Shown in pieces: positions 1-8,455 of a DNA stretch of 64,000 bases. Made by a program: the position numbers and the translations under genes. The DNA is from Nocardiopsis potens DSM 45234. GTDB lineage: Bacteria > Actinomycetota > Actinomycetes > Streptosporangiales > Streptosporangiaceae. The notes under the pieces are model-generated. The model was not told the DNA's origin. It did not search any database and saw only the letters and a list, made by a program, of their open reading frames with translations. The stretch lies in the NCBI RefSeq assembly GCF_000341105.1, contig NZ_ANBB01000015.1, forward strand, positions 1 through 64,000, in the 5' to 3' direction. The first letter of the stretch is position 1. Each line of letters opens with the position of its first letter.

Positions 1-313
1 GGCCGACCGGCCGGCCCCCTGACCCGGTGGTCCGCGCGCCCGGCGGCGGACCGGGCGTCCCGGAGCCGCCCGCCCCTGCCCGGGGGAGCGCGCGTCGCCT
101 GCGGGAGCGGCCCTGCGGGGCGCCCTGGCGTACCCTTCGTCACGCTATGATGGGGCCCACCGGTGGCCGCTTTCCGAGGGCGGCGACGACGGGCGAAGGC
201 GGGGCCGACGGCGGCCCCGGGCCCGGGGTCCGCGTTGGGAATCCGACGCCGCCGGCCGGTGTTGGGAGTTCTGCCGCGGCGAACGCCCGACGGCCGACGA
301 GGGGAGGAGAACG
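1..313. other. No gene recognised at left edge; leader of ideR-like gene
   Basis: I see no convincing coding region here; the open frames are long only because of the GC content. A TATGAT hexamer at 146-151 could be a -10 box, but no good -35 stands at the right distance. A strong ribosome binding site (GGGGAGGAG, 301-309) precedes the TTG at 314. Confidence 0.4.
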
Positions 314-1015
314 TTGACCGCGCACGGGCTCATCGACACCACGGAGATGTACCTCCGCACGATCTTCGAGCTCGAAGAGGAAGGCATCGTTCCTCTTCGG
401 GCCCGCATCGCCGAGCGCCTCCAGCAGAGCGGCCCCACCGTGAGCCAGACCGTGGCGCGGATGGAGCGCGACGGCCTGCTCCGCGTCGAGAACGACCGGC
501 ACCTGGTCATGACGGAGGAGGGCCGCCGCCTGGCCACCCACGTCATGCGCAAGCACCGCCTGGCCGAGCGGCTCCTGGTCGACGTGATCGGCCTGCCCTG
601 GGAGGACGTGCACGTCGAGGCGTGCCGCTGGGAGCACGTCATCTCCGAGGCGGTCGAGGAGCGGCTGATCGGGCTGCTGAACGCCCCCTCGGTCTGCCCG
701 CACGGCAACCCCATCCCCGGCCTGGACGAGCTCGGCCTGGAGGACTACTCGCCGGAGCCGTTCGCCGACGACTCGATCCTGCCGATGACCGAGATCGCCA
801 ACGGCGCGGAGACCAAGGTCGCGGTCCGGCGGATCAGCGAGCAGATCCAGAGCGACCCGGACATCATGCTCTCCCTCAAGGACGCGGGCGTCCGGCCGGG
901 GCAGGAGGTCGCGCTGCTCTCCACCGACGACGGCGTCCGGGTCGGGCACGAGGGCGGCGAGCCGGTCGAGCTCTCCCGCGAGGTCGCCAGCCATGTTTTC
1001 GTCGCCAAGCTCTGA
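314..1015 (+). CDS. ideR: DtxR/IdeR-family iron-dependent transcriptional regulator
   Basis: This is a 233-residue metal-sensing repressor of the DtxR/IdeR type, which in actinobacteria uses Fe(II) to bind operators of iron uptake and storage genes. The N-terminal winged helix covers about residues 5-70. Every metal ligand of the DtxR family is present with a +2 shift: His81, Glu85 and His100 for the ancillary site, and Met12, Cys104, Glu107 and His108 for the primary site. The C-terminal SH3-like part (about 150-230) is present, so the length equals full-length IdeR. The TTG start is chosen because GGGGAGGAG lies 4 bases upstream and the family motif begins just after it. No iron box was seen in the window, so its targets lie elsewhere. 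Its product could also be called DmdR, the Streptomyces name. Confidence 0.93.
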   Translation: MTAHGLIDTTEMYLRTIFELEEEGIVPLRARIAERLQQSGPTVSQTVARMERDGLLRVENDRHLVMTEEGRRLATHVMRKHRLAERLLVDVIGLPWEDVHVEACRWEHVISEAVEERLIGLLNAPSVCPHGNPIPGLDELGLEDYSPEPFADDSILPMTEIANGAETKVAVRRISEQIQSDPDIMLSLKDAGVRPGQEVALLSTDDGVRVGHEGGEPVELSREVASHVFVAKL

Positions 1016-1174
1016 TGTCGCCGACGGCGCAGGCCCCGGGGCGGCCCCGGCCCCGAAATGTCGCGTTGCTCTGCGGGTTTGCGTCCTATAGGACTATGCT
1101 CGGGCGAAAGCGGGGGCGATCCGGAACGCGCGGGTCATCATGACGCGGGTCATTGACGGCAAGGTGGCGGCTGA

Positions 1175-3436
1175 ATGAAGCGGTGGGGGGAAGCCTTCTA
1201 CGACGACAGCGCGGTCACCGGGGAGACGGTCGTCGAGCGGGCGCAGATCGCCGTCATCATGACCGACCGCTTCAGCCACCTGCGGTACTGGAACGCCTAC
1301 GCCCGCGACCTCTTCGGGTTCGTGGGCGGCCGGGACCCGCTCGGCACCTCCTTCCTGGACATCGGCATCCACGAGTCGGACCGGGAGCGCGCCGCCCAGC
1401 TCGCCCGCCGGGTGCTCAAGGGCGAGACCTGGGAGGGCACCTTCGGCGTGGTCCGCGCCGACGCCACCTGGATGCACATCCGGGCCCAGGCCGTGCCGGT
1501 CCGCGACGAGCAGGGCGCCGTCGAGGGCATGGCGATCTTCGCCTACGAGGCGATGCGCAGCGGCCGGGTGGAGGAGCAGTACGGGCTGCTGGAGCGGATA
1601 GGCGACCGGCTGGCCGGGTCGCTCCGCTACGACGGCGCGCTCAAGGCCGTCGCCGAGACCCTGGTGCCGCAGTTCGCCGACCACTGCTTCATCGACCTCT
1701 ACGACGGCGACCGGCTGGTCCGCCGGGTCTCCATGCACGCCGAAGGGTGGTCGCCGCCCCCGGGCACCTGGCCCGACGTCGGCCAGGAGGTCCGCTACCC
1801 GGAGCGGAACGTGGCCGCGCTGGCGATGCGCCGGCTGGAGGCCATCGCCGTGGACGACCTGTCCTACCCCCCCGGAGCACTCGACGAGGGCGCCGCCCGC
1901 GCCGTCGAGCAGGTGGGGGTGAGCTCGGCCGTCGCGGCGCCCCTGCGGGCCCGCGGTGAACTCCTGGGCGTGCTCACGCTCGCCCTCTCCCGGCTGACCC
2001 CGCGCGACAAGACCTCCTACGACGGCTTCGACCGCGACCTGGTCGGCGCGGTCGCCGGCCGGGTCGCGCTGGCCATCGACAACGCCCGGCTGTTCGAGGA
2101 GGAGCGCAGCACCGCGCTGGCCTTCCAGAACAGCCTGCTGCCCAACACCTTCCCGTCCTTCGACGGGCTGTCCATCGCGCACCGCTATGTGCCCGCCCGG
2201 CCGCTGGAGTCCCAGGGCCGCGGGGTGCAGACCCAGGTCGGCGGCGACTTCTACGACGTGGTGCCGCTGTCCGCGGGCCGGGTCGGCATCGTCATCGGCG
2301 ACGTCGAGGGGCGCGGCCCGCACGCCGCCGCGGTGATGGGGCAGCTCCGCGCCGCGCTGCGCGCCTTCGCCCAGGCCGACCGGGAGCCCGCGGACATCCT
2401 CCGCGAGCTGGACGAGTGGGTGCGCAGACTGGGCGTGCCGGACGGCTCCGGCGGCACCTGGGTGCCCAGCGTCAGCTGCCTGTACATGGTCTACGACGCC
2501 TGGTCCCGGGAGCTGTCCTACGGCAACGCCGGCCACCCGCAGCCGCTGCTCATCTCCGGCGGCGAGGTCATCCCGCTGGCGCTGGAGGTCACCGACTCGC
2601 TGCTCGGCGTGAAGACCCGCGGCGTCCCCTACGACGAGGCCATCTACCACCAGGCCGACCTCACCCTGCCGGCCGGGGCGACGCTGCTGCTCTACACCGA
2701 CGGGCTGGTCGACCGGAGACCGGTCGGCGGCGGGACCGCGGACGAGGGGCGGGCGCTGCGTCGGCTGCGCGAGCGGGTCCGCACCGTGGCCGACTCCGAC
2801 GTGGAGCGGATCGCCGACGTCGCGCTGGGCGCGGTGCCCGGGGAGAACGACGACGACACCGCGCTGCTGGTGGTCCGCACCCACCCCGACGAGCTGGCGC
2901 TGCGCGAGGGCTGGTTCGTCGCCGAGGCCCCCACCGTCGCGGAGGCCCGGCACCTGGCCGCGGCCACCTTCAAGGAGTGGGGGATGGACGCCGGCCAGTC
3001 CGAGCTGGCCTGCCTGCTGGTCTCCGAGATCGTCACCAACGTGGTCATCCACGCCACCCCGCACCCGGTGCGCCGGGAGTTCACCGCCGACGGCGTGGTG
3101 GACTCCGCCGACCCGCTGGGCGGCCTGGGGGCGCAGGGCGGCGCGGACGACTTCTCCGAGGACTGGTCGGACCTGCTGGAGGAGGTCGCCGAGGCGTCCG
3201 ACGACGACACCCCGGAGCAGACCCGGTTCCTGCTCCGGCTGCGCCGCGGGGCGTCCTCGGTGTGGGTGGAGGTCTTCGACGACGACCTGCGGCTGCCCCG
3301 GATCCGCAGCGCCGGAGCCGACGACGAGGGCGGGCGCGGCCTCTACCTGGTCGACCAGCTGGCCGACCGGTGGGGGTCCAGACCGACCCCGACCGGCAAG
3401 GCGGTCTGGTTCGAGATCTCGATGAAGGGCGACTGA
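1175..3436 (+). CDS. PAS-GAF-SpoIIE phosphatase-HATPase signalling protein
   Basis: This 753-residue multidomain protein probably acts in partner switching of anti-sigma factor antagonists. In order it shows a PAS domain (about 20-125), a GAF domain (about 135-305), a PP2C-type SpoIIE Ser/Thr phosphatase domain (about 320-560, with GGDFYD and GDVEGRG metal-binding motifs) and a C-terminal HATPase_c_2 kinase-like domain (about 585-750, N-box EIVTNVVIHA and G-box GGRGLYLVDQL). An acidic insertion of roughly 45 residues, rich in Asp, Glu and Gly, splits the ATPase domain between its N- and G-boxes. The ATG follows AAGGTGG at suitable distance. Having phosphatase and kinase-like modules in one chain is common in actinomycetes and suggests a self-contained sensor; the ligand is unknown. 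No partner gene (STAS or sigma factor) is adjacent. Confidence 0.92.
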   Translation: MKRWGEAFYDDSAVTGETVVERAQIAVIMTDRFSHLRYWNAYARDLFGFVGGRDPLGTSFLDIGIHESDRERAAQLARRVLKGETWEGTFGVVRADATWMHIRAQAVPVRDEQGAVEGMAIFAYEAMRSGRVEEQYGLLERIGDRLAGSLRYDGALKAVAETLVPQFADHCFIDLYDGDRLVRRVSMHAEGWSPPPGTWPDVGQEVRYPERNVAALAMRRLEAIAVDDLSYPPGALDEGAARAVEQVGVSSAVAAPLRARGELLGVLTLALSRLTPRDKTSYDGFDRDLVGAVAGRVALAIDNARLFEEERSTALAFQNSLLPNTFPSFDGLSIAHRYVPARPLESQGRGVQTQVGGDFYDVVPLSAGRVGIVIGDVEGRGPHAAAVMGQLRAALRAFAQADREPADILRELDEWVRRLGVPDGSGGTWVPSVSCLYMVYDAWSRELSYGNAGHPQPLLISGGEVIPLALEVTDSLLGVKTRGVPYDEAIYHQADLTLPAGATLLLYTDGLVDRRPVGGGTADEGRALRRLRERVRTVADSDVERIADVALGAVPGENDDDTALLVVRTHPDELALREGWFVAEAPTVAEARHLAAATFKEWGMDAGQSELACLLVSEIVTNVVIHATPHPVRREFTADGVVDSADPLGGLGAQGGADDFSEDWSDLLEEVAEASDDDTPEQTRFLLRLRRGASSVWVEVFDDDLRLPRIRSAGADDEGGRGLYLVDQLADRWGSRPTPTGKAVWFEISMKGD

Positions 3437-3456
3437 GCGCCGCCCCTCCCCAGGGG

Positions 3457-3624
3457 TCAGCGCCAGGACCACGCCCACAGCAGCAGCACCAGGAAGATGA
3501 AGAAGACCACGATCCCCCCGGTGCTCCACGGGATGTGCATCTTGGGGCGGAGCTTGCGCACGCCGATGACCAGCAGGAGGACCAGCAGTCCAAGGACGAT
3601 CAAGCCGTCCCATGCACCCGTCAT
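3457..3624 (-). CDS. Small membrane protein of 55 residues
   Basis: The minus strand encodes a compact 55-residue protein beginning MTGAWDGLIVLG. It has two strongly hydrophobic segments (about residues 7-22 and 37-51) joined by a short basic loop (RKLRPK), followed by an Arg end, so a two-pass hairpin membrane protein is likely. It sits 39 bases downstream of the acyl-CoA dehydrogenase gene on the same strand, hence perhaps co-transcribed, and converges with the phosphatase gene. I do not recognise a family. The reading frame is supported by the hydrophobic pattern and by occupying exactly the space between two genes. Confidence 0.7.
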   Translation of the reverse strand: MTGAWDGLIVLGLLVLLLVIGVRKLRPKMHIPWSTGGIVVFFIFLVLLLWAWSWR

Positions 3625-3663
3625 GACCCTGGAGACCTTTCGCCGCGACCGAGGGGGCGGTGG

Positions 3664-4806
3664 CTACAGGCCCATGGAGCGGCCCACGATCTCCTTCATG
3701 ATCTCGGTGGTGCCACCGAAGATCGACTGGATCCGGGCGTCCTGCCAGGCCTTCGCCACCGGGTATTCCATCATGTACCCGTACCCGCCGTGCAGCTGCA
3801 GGCACCGGTCCATCACCTTGTTGGCCAGTTCCGAGCACCACCACTTGGCCTTGGCGGCGTCCTCCACCGAGAGCTCGCCCCTGTTCAGCAGGGTGATGGC
3901 CCGGTCCACGTAGGTGCGGGCCAGGTCCACCTCGGTGGCCAGTTCGGCCAGCACGAAACGGGTGTTCTGGAACTTGGAGATCGGCCGTCCGAAAGCCGTC
4001 CGCTCCTTGCAGTAGCCGATGGTGGCGGCGAGCATCGCCTCGGCGCCGGCGGTGGAGGCGACCGCGATGGAGAGCCGCTCCTGCGGCAGCTTCTCCATCA
4101 GGTGGACGAAGCCCTTGCCCTCCTCGCCGATCAGGTTGGCGGCGGGGACCCGCACGTCGGTGAACGAGAGCTCGGCGGTGTCCTGGGCCTTCAGCCCGAT
4201 CTTGTCCAGGTTGCGGCCGCGCTCGAAGCCCGCGGCGCCGCGCTCCACCACGATCAGCGAGATGCCGTGCGCGCCCGCCTCCGGGTCGGTCCGGGCCACC
4301 ACGATCACCAGGTCGGAGTTGATCCCGTTGGTGATGAACGTCTTCTGCCCGTTGAGCACGTACTCGTCGCCGTCGCGCACCGCGGTGGTCCGGATGCCCT
4401 GCAGGTCGCTGCCGGCGCCGGGCTCGGTCATCGCGATCGCGGTGATGGTCTCCCCGGAGCAGAAGCCGGGCAGCCAGCGCCGCTTCTGCTCCTCGGTGGT
4501 CAGGTCGACCAGGTAGGGCGCGATCACGTCGTTCTGCAGGGTGAAGCCGAGGCCGCTGGCGTGCGCCTTGCAGATCTCCTCGGAGAGGACGGCGTTGAAC
4601 CGGAAGTCGCGCACCCCGCTGCCGCCGTAGGCCTCGGGGACGCCCAGGCCGAGCAGGCCGACCTTGCCGGCCTCGGTCCACACTTCGCGCGGGACGATGC
4701 CGTCCTTCTCCCACCGGTCGTGGTGCGGTACGACGTTCCGGTCGAGGAACTCGGCGACCGACTCCCGGAAGAGGTCGTGCTCGGTTTCGAAGAGCTCCCT
4801 CTGCAT
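3664..4806 (-). CDS. Acyl-CoA dehydrogenase (FadE-type)
   Basis: This 380-residue FAD enzyme oxidises acyl-CoA to trans-2-enoyl-CoA in fatty-acid or branched-chain degradation. N-terminal, middle and C-terminal acyl-CoA dehydrogenase domains are complete; typical motifs are the AMTEPGAGSDLQG substrate loop, FITNG, and QLHGGYGYMMEYPVAKAWQDAR near the FAD site. The end reads FGGTTEI rather than the YEGT of medium-chain enzymes, so the catalytic Glu should come from the isovaleryl/long-chain position in an internal helix. The ATG at 4806 is preferred because GAAGGAG lies 8 bases ahead; upstream ATGs at 4812 and 4827 are too near or before it. A 19-bp palindrome at 4864-4882 sits in its promoter and recurs before the thiolase gene at 7243, suggesting joint control. 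Confidence 0.93.
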   Translation of the reverse strand: MQRELFETEHDLFRESVAEFLDRNVVPHHDRWEKDGIVPREVWTEAGKVGLLGLGVPEAYGGSGVRDFRFNAVLSEEICKAHASGLGFTLQNDVIAPYLVDLTTEEQKRRWLPGFCSGETITAIAMTEPGAGSDLQGIRTTAVRDGDEYVLNGQKTFITNGINSDLVIVVARTDPEAGAHGISLIVVERGAAGFERGRNLDKIGLKAQDTAELSFTDVRVPAANLIGEEGKGFVHLMEKLPQERLSIAVASTAGAEAMLAATIGYCKERTAFGRPISKFQNTRFVLAELATEVDLARTYVDRAITLLNRGELSVEDAAKAKWWCSELANKVMDRCLQLHGGYGYMMEYPVAKAWQDARIQSIFGGTTEIMKEIVGRSMGL

Positions 4807-4863
4807 GGACATGACTCCTTCGCGCACGGGGCCGCCCGGAGGCGGGGCTGTGCCGCCAACGTT

Positions 4864-4882
4864 AACCGAATCTCATTCGGTT
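4864..4882. promoter_or_regulatory. Palindromic operator candidate, copy 1 (acyl-CoA dehydrogenase)
   Basis: The sequence is AACCGAAT, three bases, ATTCGGTT: a perfect 8-bp inverted repeat. It lies about 58 bases upstream of the acyl-CoA dehydrogenase start. A second copy with the same spacing and one mismatch lies at 7185-7203 before the thiolase gene. The size and symmetry fit a TetR-family dimer site, but no such regulator is encoded in the window. Confidence 0.7.
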
Positions 4883-5024
4883 TTGCACGGTCCAAATCGC
4901 GGCAAAGCCGCGGCCTGCCCTCACCGCCGGAGCCGGGCGCGGCCCGCTCCGCTCCCTAGGGTCGGGAAGGGGCGCCCGCCCCGGGCGCCCGCGGCTCGCG
5001 GACGGCGACGGGGGGAGCGGCCGG

Positions 5025-7064
5025 ATGGGCAGGCACGAGGCGGCGGTGCGCAAGCGGCGGAGCGGCGGGGCGGAGGAGCCGCGGCTCGCGGTCGTCATCG
5101 CGGCGCTGCTGCTGACCGTGCTGGTGGCGGCGCTGAACCAGACCGTGGTCGCCACCGCGATGCCGCGCATCGTCTCCGACCTGGGCGGGCTGAGCCACAT
5201 CTCCTGGGTGGTCACCTCCTACCTGCTGGCGGTCACCGCGTGCACCCCGCTCTGGGGCAAGCTCGGCGACCAGTTCGGCCGCAAGTGGGTGCTGCTGGTC
5301 TGCCTGGCGGTCTTCCTCGCCGGGTCGGCGCTGTGCGGGCTGGCCGGCGACTTCGGCACCCTGGTGGCCTACCGCGCGGTCCAGGGCATCGGCGGCGGCG
5401 GGCTCATGGTGCTCGCCCAGGCCGCGATCGGCGACATCGTCCCGCCGCGCCGGCGCGGCTCCTTCATGGGCCTGTTCGGCGCGGTGTTCGGGGTGGCCAG
5501 CGTCGCCGGGCCGCTGATCGGCGGGTTCATCGTGGACAACCTGTCCTGGCGGTGGGTGTTCTACGTGAACCTGCCGCTGGGGGTGGCGGCGTTCCTGGTG
5601 CTGATCGCCGCGCTGCCCGCGGCCCGCGGCACCGCGCGCACCAGGGTCGACTACGCGGGCATCCTGCTGCTGGCCGCGGCGTCGGTCTGCGCGGTGCTGG
5701 TGACCTCGCTCGGCGGCACCGCCTACGACTGGCTCTCGGTGCAGGTCATCGGGCTGATCGCGGCGGCGGTGCTGCTCACCGTGCTGTGGTGGGCCAGCGC
5801 CCGGCGGGCGGCCGACCCGGTGATGCCGCTGTCGCTGTTCCGCAGCCCGGTGATCACGGCCTCCGCGGTGATCAGCTTCGCGGTCGGCTTCGCGATGATG
5901 GGCTCGATGGCCTACATCCCGCTGTTCCTGCAGGTCGTGCACGGGTACTCGCCGACCTCGTCCGGGCTGCACCTGCTGCCGATGGTGGCGGGCATGCTCG
6001 TCTGCTCGATCGCCAGCGGGCAGCTGCTCACCCGGACCGGGCGGTACAGGATCTACCCGATCATCGGCACCGCGCTGGTCGCGCTGGCGCTGTTCCTGAT
6101 GTCCGGGCTGGAGCCGGGCACCCCGTTCCCGGTGCTGGGCGGCTACCTGCTCCTGCTGGGCAGCGGGCTGGGGCTGACCATGCAGGTGATCGTGGTCGCC
6201 GCGCAGAACGCCGCGGACTACCGGGACCTGGGCGCGGCCACCTCCGCGGCCACCTTCTTCCGCTCGATCGGCGGCTCGATCGGCACCTCGGTGTTCGGCG
6301 CGGTCTTCGCCGCGCAGCTCGCCGCGAACATCGCGGAGCGGATGGCCGGGCTGGAGCTGCCGCCCGGAGCCGACCCGCGGGAGCTGCAGAACGACCCGAG
6401 CGGGCTGGCCGAGCTGCCGCCCGAGGCGCGCGCCGAGTTCCTCGGCGCCTACGCCGACTCGGTGGACGCGGTCTTCCTGTCCGCGGTGCCGCTGGCGCTG
6501 GCCGCGTTCGCGGTCGCGCTCTTCCTCAAGCAGATCCCGCTGCGCACCACCATCGGCCCGCCGGACCTGGACGAGGTGGTGGCGCCGGTGCGCACCGACC
6601 GCACCGCCATGGCCGAGCTGGAGCGCGCGGTGTACCGGGCGTTCGGCCGGGAGGGGGCCCGGCACGCCTACCTCAGGCTGGCCGAGGCGGCCGGGCTGGA
6701 GCTCTCCCCGGGCGCCTGCTGGACCGTCACCCACCTGGCCGCAACCGGCCCGATCGGCGCCGAGGAGCTCTCCCGGATGTCGCACGGCACGGTGGAGCAG
6801 GACGAGTCGGTCCACCGCGAGCTGCTCCGGGCCGGGCTGCTCCGGGACGACTCGCCCACCTGGGAGCTGAACGCCCAGGGGCGGGACGCGGCCCGCCGGC
6901 TCCGCGACGCCCAGGAGCAGGCCCTGCGCGGGCTGCTCAGGGACTACGGCCCGGAGGAGCACCCGGAGCTCAACGCGGCCCTGCGCGACCTGGCCCGGGC
7001 CTGCCTCGGCGACGAGGAGGACGCCGGCCTGGTCCGCGAGGGCGGCGACGAGCGCCGCCTCTGA
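5025..7064 (+). CDS. DHA2-type MFS drug exporter with C-terminal winged-helix domain
   Basis: The 679-residue protein begins with a 14-segment major facilitator of the EmrB/QacA (DHA2) type: motif C-like LNQTVVATAMPRI in the first segment, the GKLGDQFGRK loop motif after segment two, and the QGIGGG motif. Transport ends near residue 510. The remaining about 160 residues are soluble and look like a MarR-type winged helix: a helical lead-in, LSPGACWTVTHLAATGPIGAEELSR, then a recognition-helix and wing pattern ending in long charged helices. The start follows GGGGGAGCGG. An exporter fused to a DNA-binding-like domain could sense drug directly or act as a folding partner; this is inference. It is followed by a hairpin repeat (7076-7138), so it is probably monocistronic. 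Confidence 0.9.
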   Translation: MGRHEAAVRKRRSGGAEEPRLAVVIAALLLTVLVAALNQTVVATAMPRIVSDLGGLSHISWVVTSYLLAVTACTPLWGKLGDQFGRKWVLLVCLAVFLAGSALCGLAGDFGTLVAYRAVQGIGGGGLMVLAQAAIGDIVPPRRRGSFMGLFGAVFGVASVAGPLIGGFIVDNLSWRWVFYVNLPLGVAAFLVLIAALPAARGTARTRVDYAGILLLAAASVCAVLVTSLGGTAYDWLSVQVIGLIAAAVLLTVLWWASARRAADPVMPLSLFRSPVITASAVISFAVGFAMMGSMAYIPLFLQVVHGYSPTSSGLHLLPMVAGMLVCSIASGQLLTRTGRYRIYPIIGTALVALALFLMSGLEPGTPFPVLGGYLLLLGSGLGLTMQVIVVAAQNAADYRDLGAATSAATFFRSIGGSIGTSVFGAVFAAQLAANIAERMAGLELPPGADPRELQNDPSGLAELPPEARAEFLGAYADSVDAVFLSAVPLALAAFAVALFLKQIPLRTTIGPPDLDEVVAPVRTDRTAMAELERAVYRAFGREGARHAYLRLAEAAGLELSPGACWTVTHLAATGPIGAEELSRMSHGTVEQDESVHRELLRAGLLRDDSPTWELNAQGRDAARRLRDAQEQALRGLLRDYGPEEHPELNAALRDLARACLGDEEDAGLVREGGDERRL

Positions 7065-7075
7065 CCGCCCCCTCC

Positions 7076-7138
7076 CGACGGCCTCGACGTTCCGGCCCTT
7101 TCCCGGCGCTCTGATGGGGCGGAACGTCGAGACCATCG
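7076..7138. repeat. Dispersed hairpin repeat H, diverged copy
   Basis: Arms 7076-7098 and 7116-7138 pair over 23 bp with three mismatches around the shared heart CTCGACGTTCCG. Two better conserved copies lie at 20045-20108 and 51109-51172. It stands 12 bases after the exporter stop and may also work as a terminator, although there is no U-tract. Confidence 0.75.
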
Positions 7139-7184
7139 CGGGGCAGGGGCGGACCGGGACCCCGGTGGCCGGTGCGTACGGCGA

Positions 7185-7203
7185 AACCGAATATGGTTCG
7201 GTT
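7185..7203. promoter_or_regulatory. Palindromic operator candidate, copy 2 (thiolase)
   Basis: AACCGAAT, three bases, GTTCGGTT: the same geometry as at 4864-4882 with one mismatch between the arms. It lies about 40 bases before the thiolase start. Sharing the motif with the acyl-CoA dehydrogenase promoter points to one regulator for two steps of beta-oxidation. Confidence 0.7.
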
Positions 7204-7242
7204 AAGGTAGTCCGCACCGAACAGGCTCCCCTGGAGGACCGC

Positions 7243-8385
7243 ATGGCTGAGGCATTCATCGTCGGGGCCGTCCGCACCCCCGTCGGCACCAAGAAGGGCG
7301 CGCTGGCCGGGGTGCACCCCGCGGACCTGGGCGCGCACGTCCTCAAAGAGCTGATGCAGCGCACCGGCGCCGACCCGGCGGCGGTGGAGGACGTCATCAT
7401 GGGCTGCGTGAGCCAGGTCGGCCCGCAGGCCCTGGACCTCGCGCGCACCGCCTGGCTCTCGGCCGGGCTGCCGGAGACCGTCCCCGGAGTCACGATCGAC
7501 CGGCAGTGCGGCTCCTCCCAGCAGGCGATCCACTTCGCCGCGCAGGGCGTGCTCAGCGGCACCCAGGACCTGGTGGTCGCCTCCGGCGTGGAGAACATGG
7601 GCATGGTGCCGATGGGCGCCAACGCCAAGTTCGCCATCGACGAGGGCCTCCCGCTCTTCGGCGACGGCTGGACCGAGCGCTACGGCATGCAGGAGATCTC
7701 CCAGTTCCGCGGCGCCCAGCTGATGGCCGAGAAGTGGGGCTACAAGCGGCAGGACCTGGAGGAGTACGCCCTGGAGAGCCACCGCCGGGCCGGCGCGGCC
7801 CTGGCGGACGGCAGGTTCGACGCCGAGATCGCCCCGATCGCCGGCGTCGAGCGGGACGAGGGCGTCCGCCCGGACACCACCCTGGAGAAGATGGCCGGCC
7901 TCAAGCCGCTGCGCGACGGCTGGGCGCTGACCGCCGCCGTGGCCAGCCAGATCTCGGTGGGCGCCGGCGCGGTGCTGATCGCCTCCGAGGCGGCGGTGGA
8001 GCGGCACGGCCTCACCCCGCTGGCCCGGATCGTGCAGCTCTCGGTCCTCGGCGACGACCCGGTCTACATGCTCACCGCCCCGATCCCGGCCACCCGGACG
8101 GCCCTGGAGAAGGCCGGGCTGGGCATCGGCGACATCGACGTCACCGAGATCAACGAGGCCTTCGCCCCGGTCCCGATGGCCTGGGCCGAGGAGCTCGGCG
8201 CGGACATGGCCAAGGTCAATCCGAACGGCGGCGCGATCGCCCTGGGCCACCCGCTCGGCGCCACCGGCGCGGTGCTGATGACCAAGCTGGTCCACGAGCT
8301 CAAGCGCTCCGGCGGCCGCTACGGCCTGCAGACCATGTGCGAGGGCGGCGGCCAGGCCAACGTCACCATCATCGAACGGGTCTGA
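7243..8385 (+). CDS. fadA: Acetyl-CoA C-acyltransferase (thiolase)
   Basis: A 380-residue degradative thiolase that cleaves 3-oxoacyl-CoA with CoA. The nucleophile Cys89 lies in DRQCGSS, the NEAFAPVP loop is at about 303-310, His336 in GHPLGATGA, and the acid/base Cys366 in CEGGGQAN. Full family length. The ATG at 7243 is chosen because CTGGAGG lies just upstream and the family start [14 protein letters not shown] follows; a longer open frame from 7114 runs through the hairpin repeat and is not credible. It stands alone with its own operator candidate. No hydratase/3-hydroxyacyl-CoA dehydrogenase partner is in the window. Whether it prefers acetoacetyl-CoA or longer substrates cannot be told. 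Confidence 0.95.
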   Translation: MAEAFIVGAVRTPVGTKKGALAGVHPADLGAHVLKELMQRTGADPAAVEDVIMGCVSQVGPQALDLARTAWLSAGLPETVPGVTIDRQCGSSQQAIHFAAQGVLSGTQDLVVASGVENMGMVPMGANAKFAIDEGLPLFGDGWTERYGMQEISQFRGAQLMAEKWGYKRQDLEEYALESHRRAGAALADGRFDAEIAPIAGVERDEGVRPDTTLEKMAGLKPLRDGWALTAAVASQISVGAGAVLIASEAAVERHGLTPLARIVQLSVLGDDPVYMLTAPIPATRTALEKAGLGIGDIDVTEINEAFAPVPMAWAEELGADMAKVNPNGGAIALGHPLGATGAVLMTKLVHELKRSGGRYGLQTMCEGGGQANVTIIERV

Positions 8386-8401
8386 CCGCCCCGGACGTCC
8401 T

Positions 8402-8432
8402 GGACGCCCCGGCCGGACCTGCCGGGGCGTCC
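8402..8432. terminator. Bidirectional terminator hairpin
   Basis: A perfect 12-bp stem (8402-8413 with 8421-8432) with a 7-base loop lies between the convergent thiolase and YcaQ-like genes. No T-run follows on either strand, as is usual in these genomes. Confidence 0.6.
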
Positions 8433-8455
8433 GAGCGGAGCCTCCGGCGGCCCGG

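Noticed and set aside
1094-4714. Very long open frames of more than 900 codons opposite or across real genes (1094-4714, 4956-7637, 13805-18058, 36912-40103 on the minus strand)
   Set aside because: These are antisense shadows produced by high GC at third positions. The genes on the other frames have complete family motifs.
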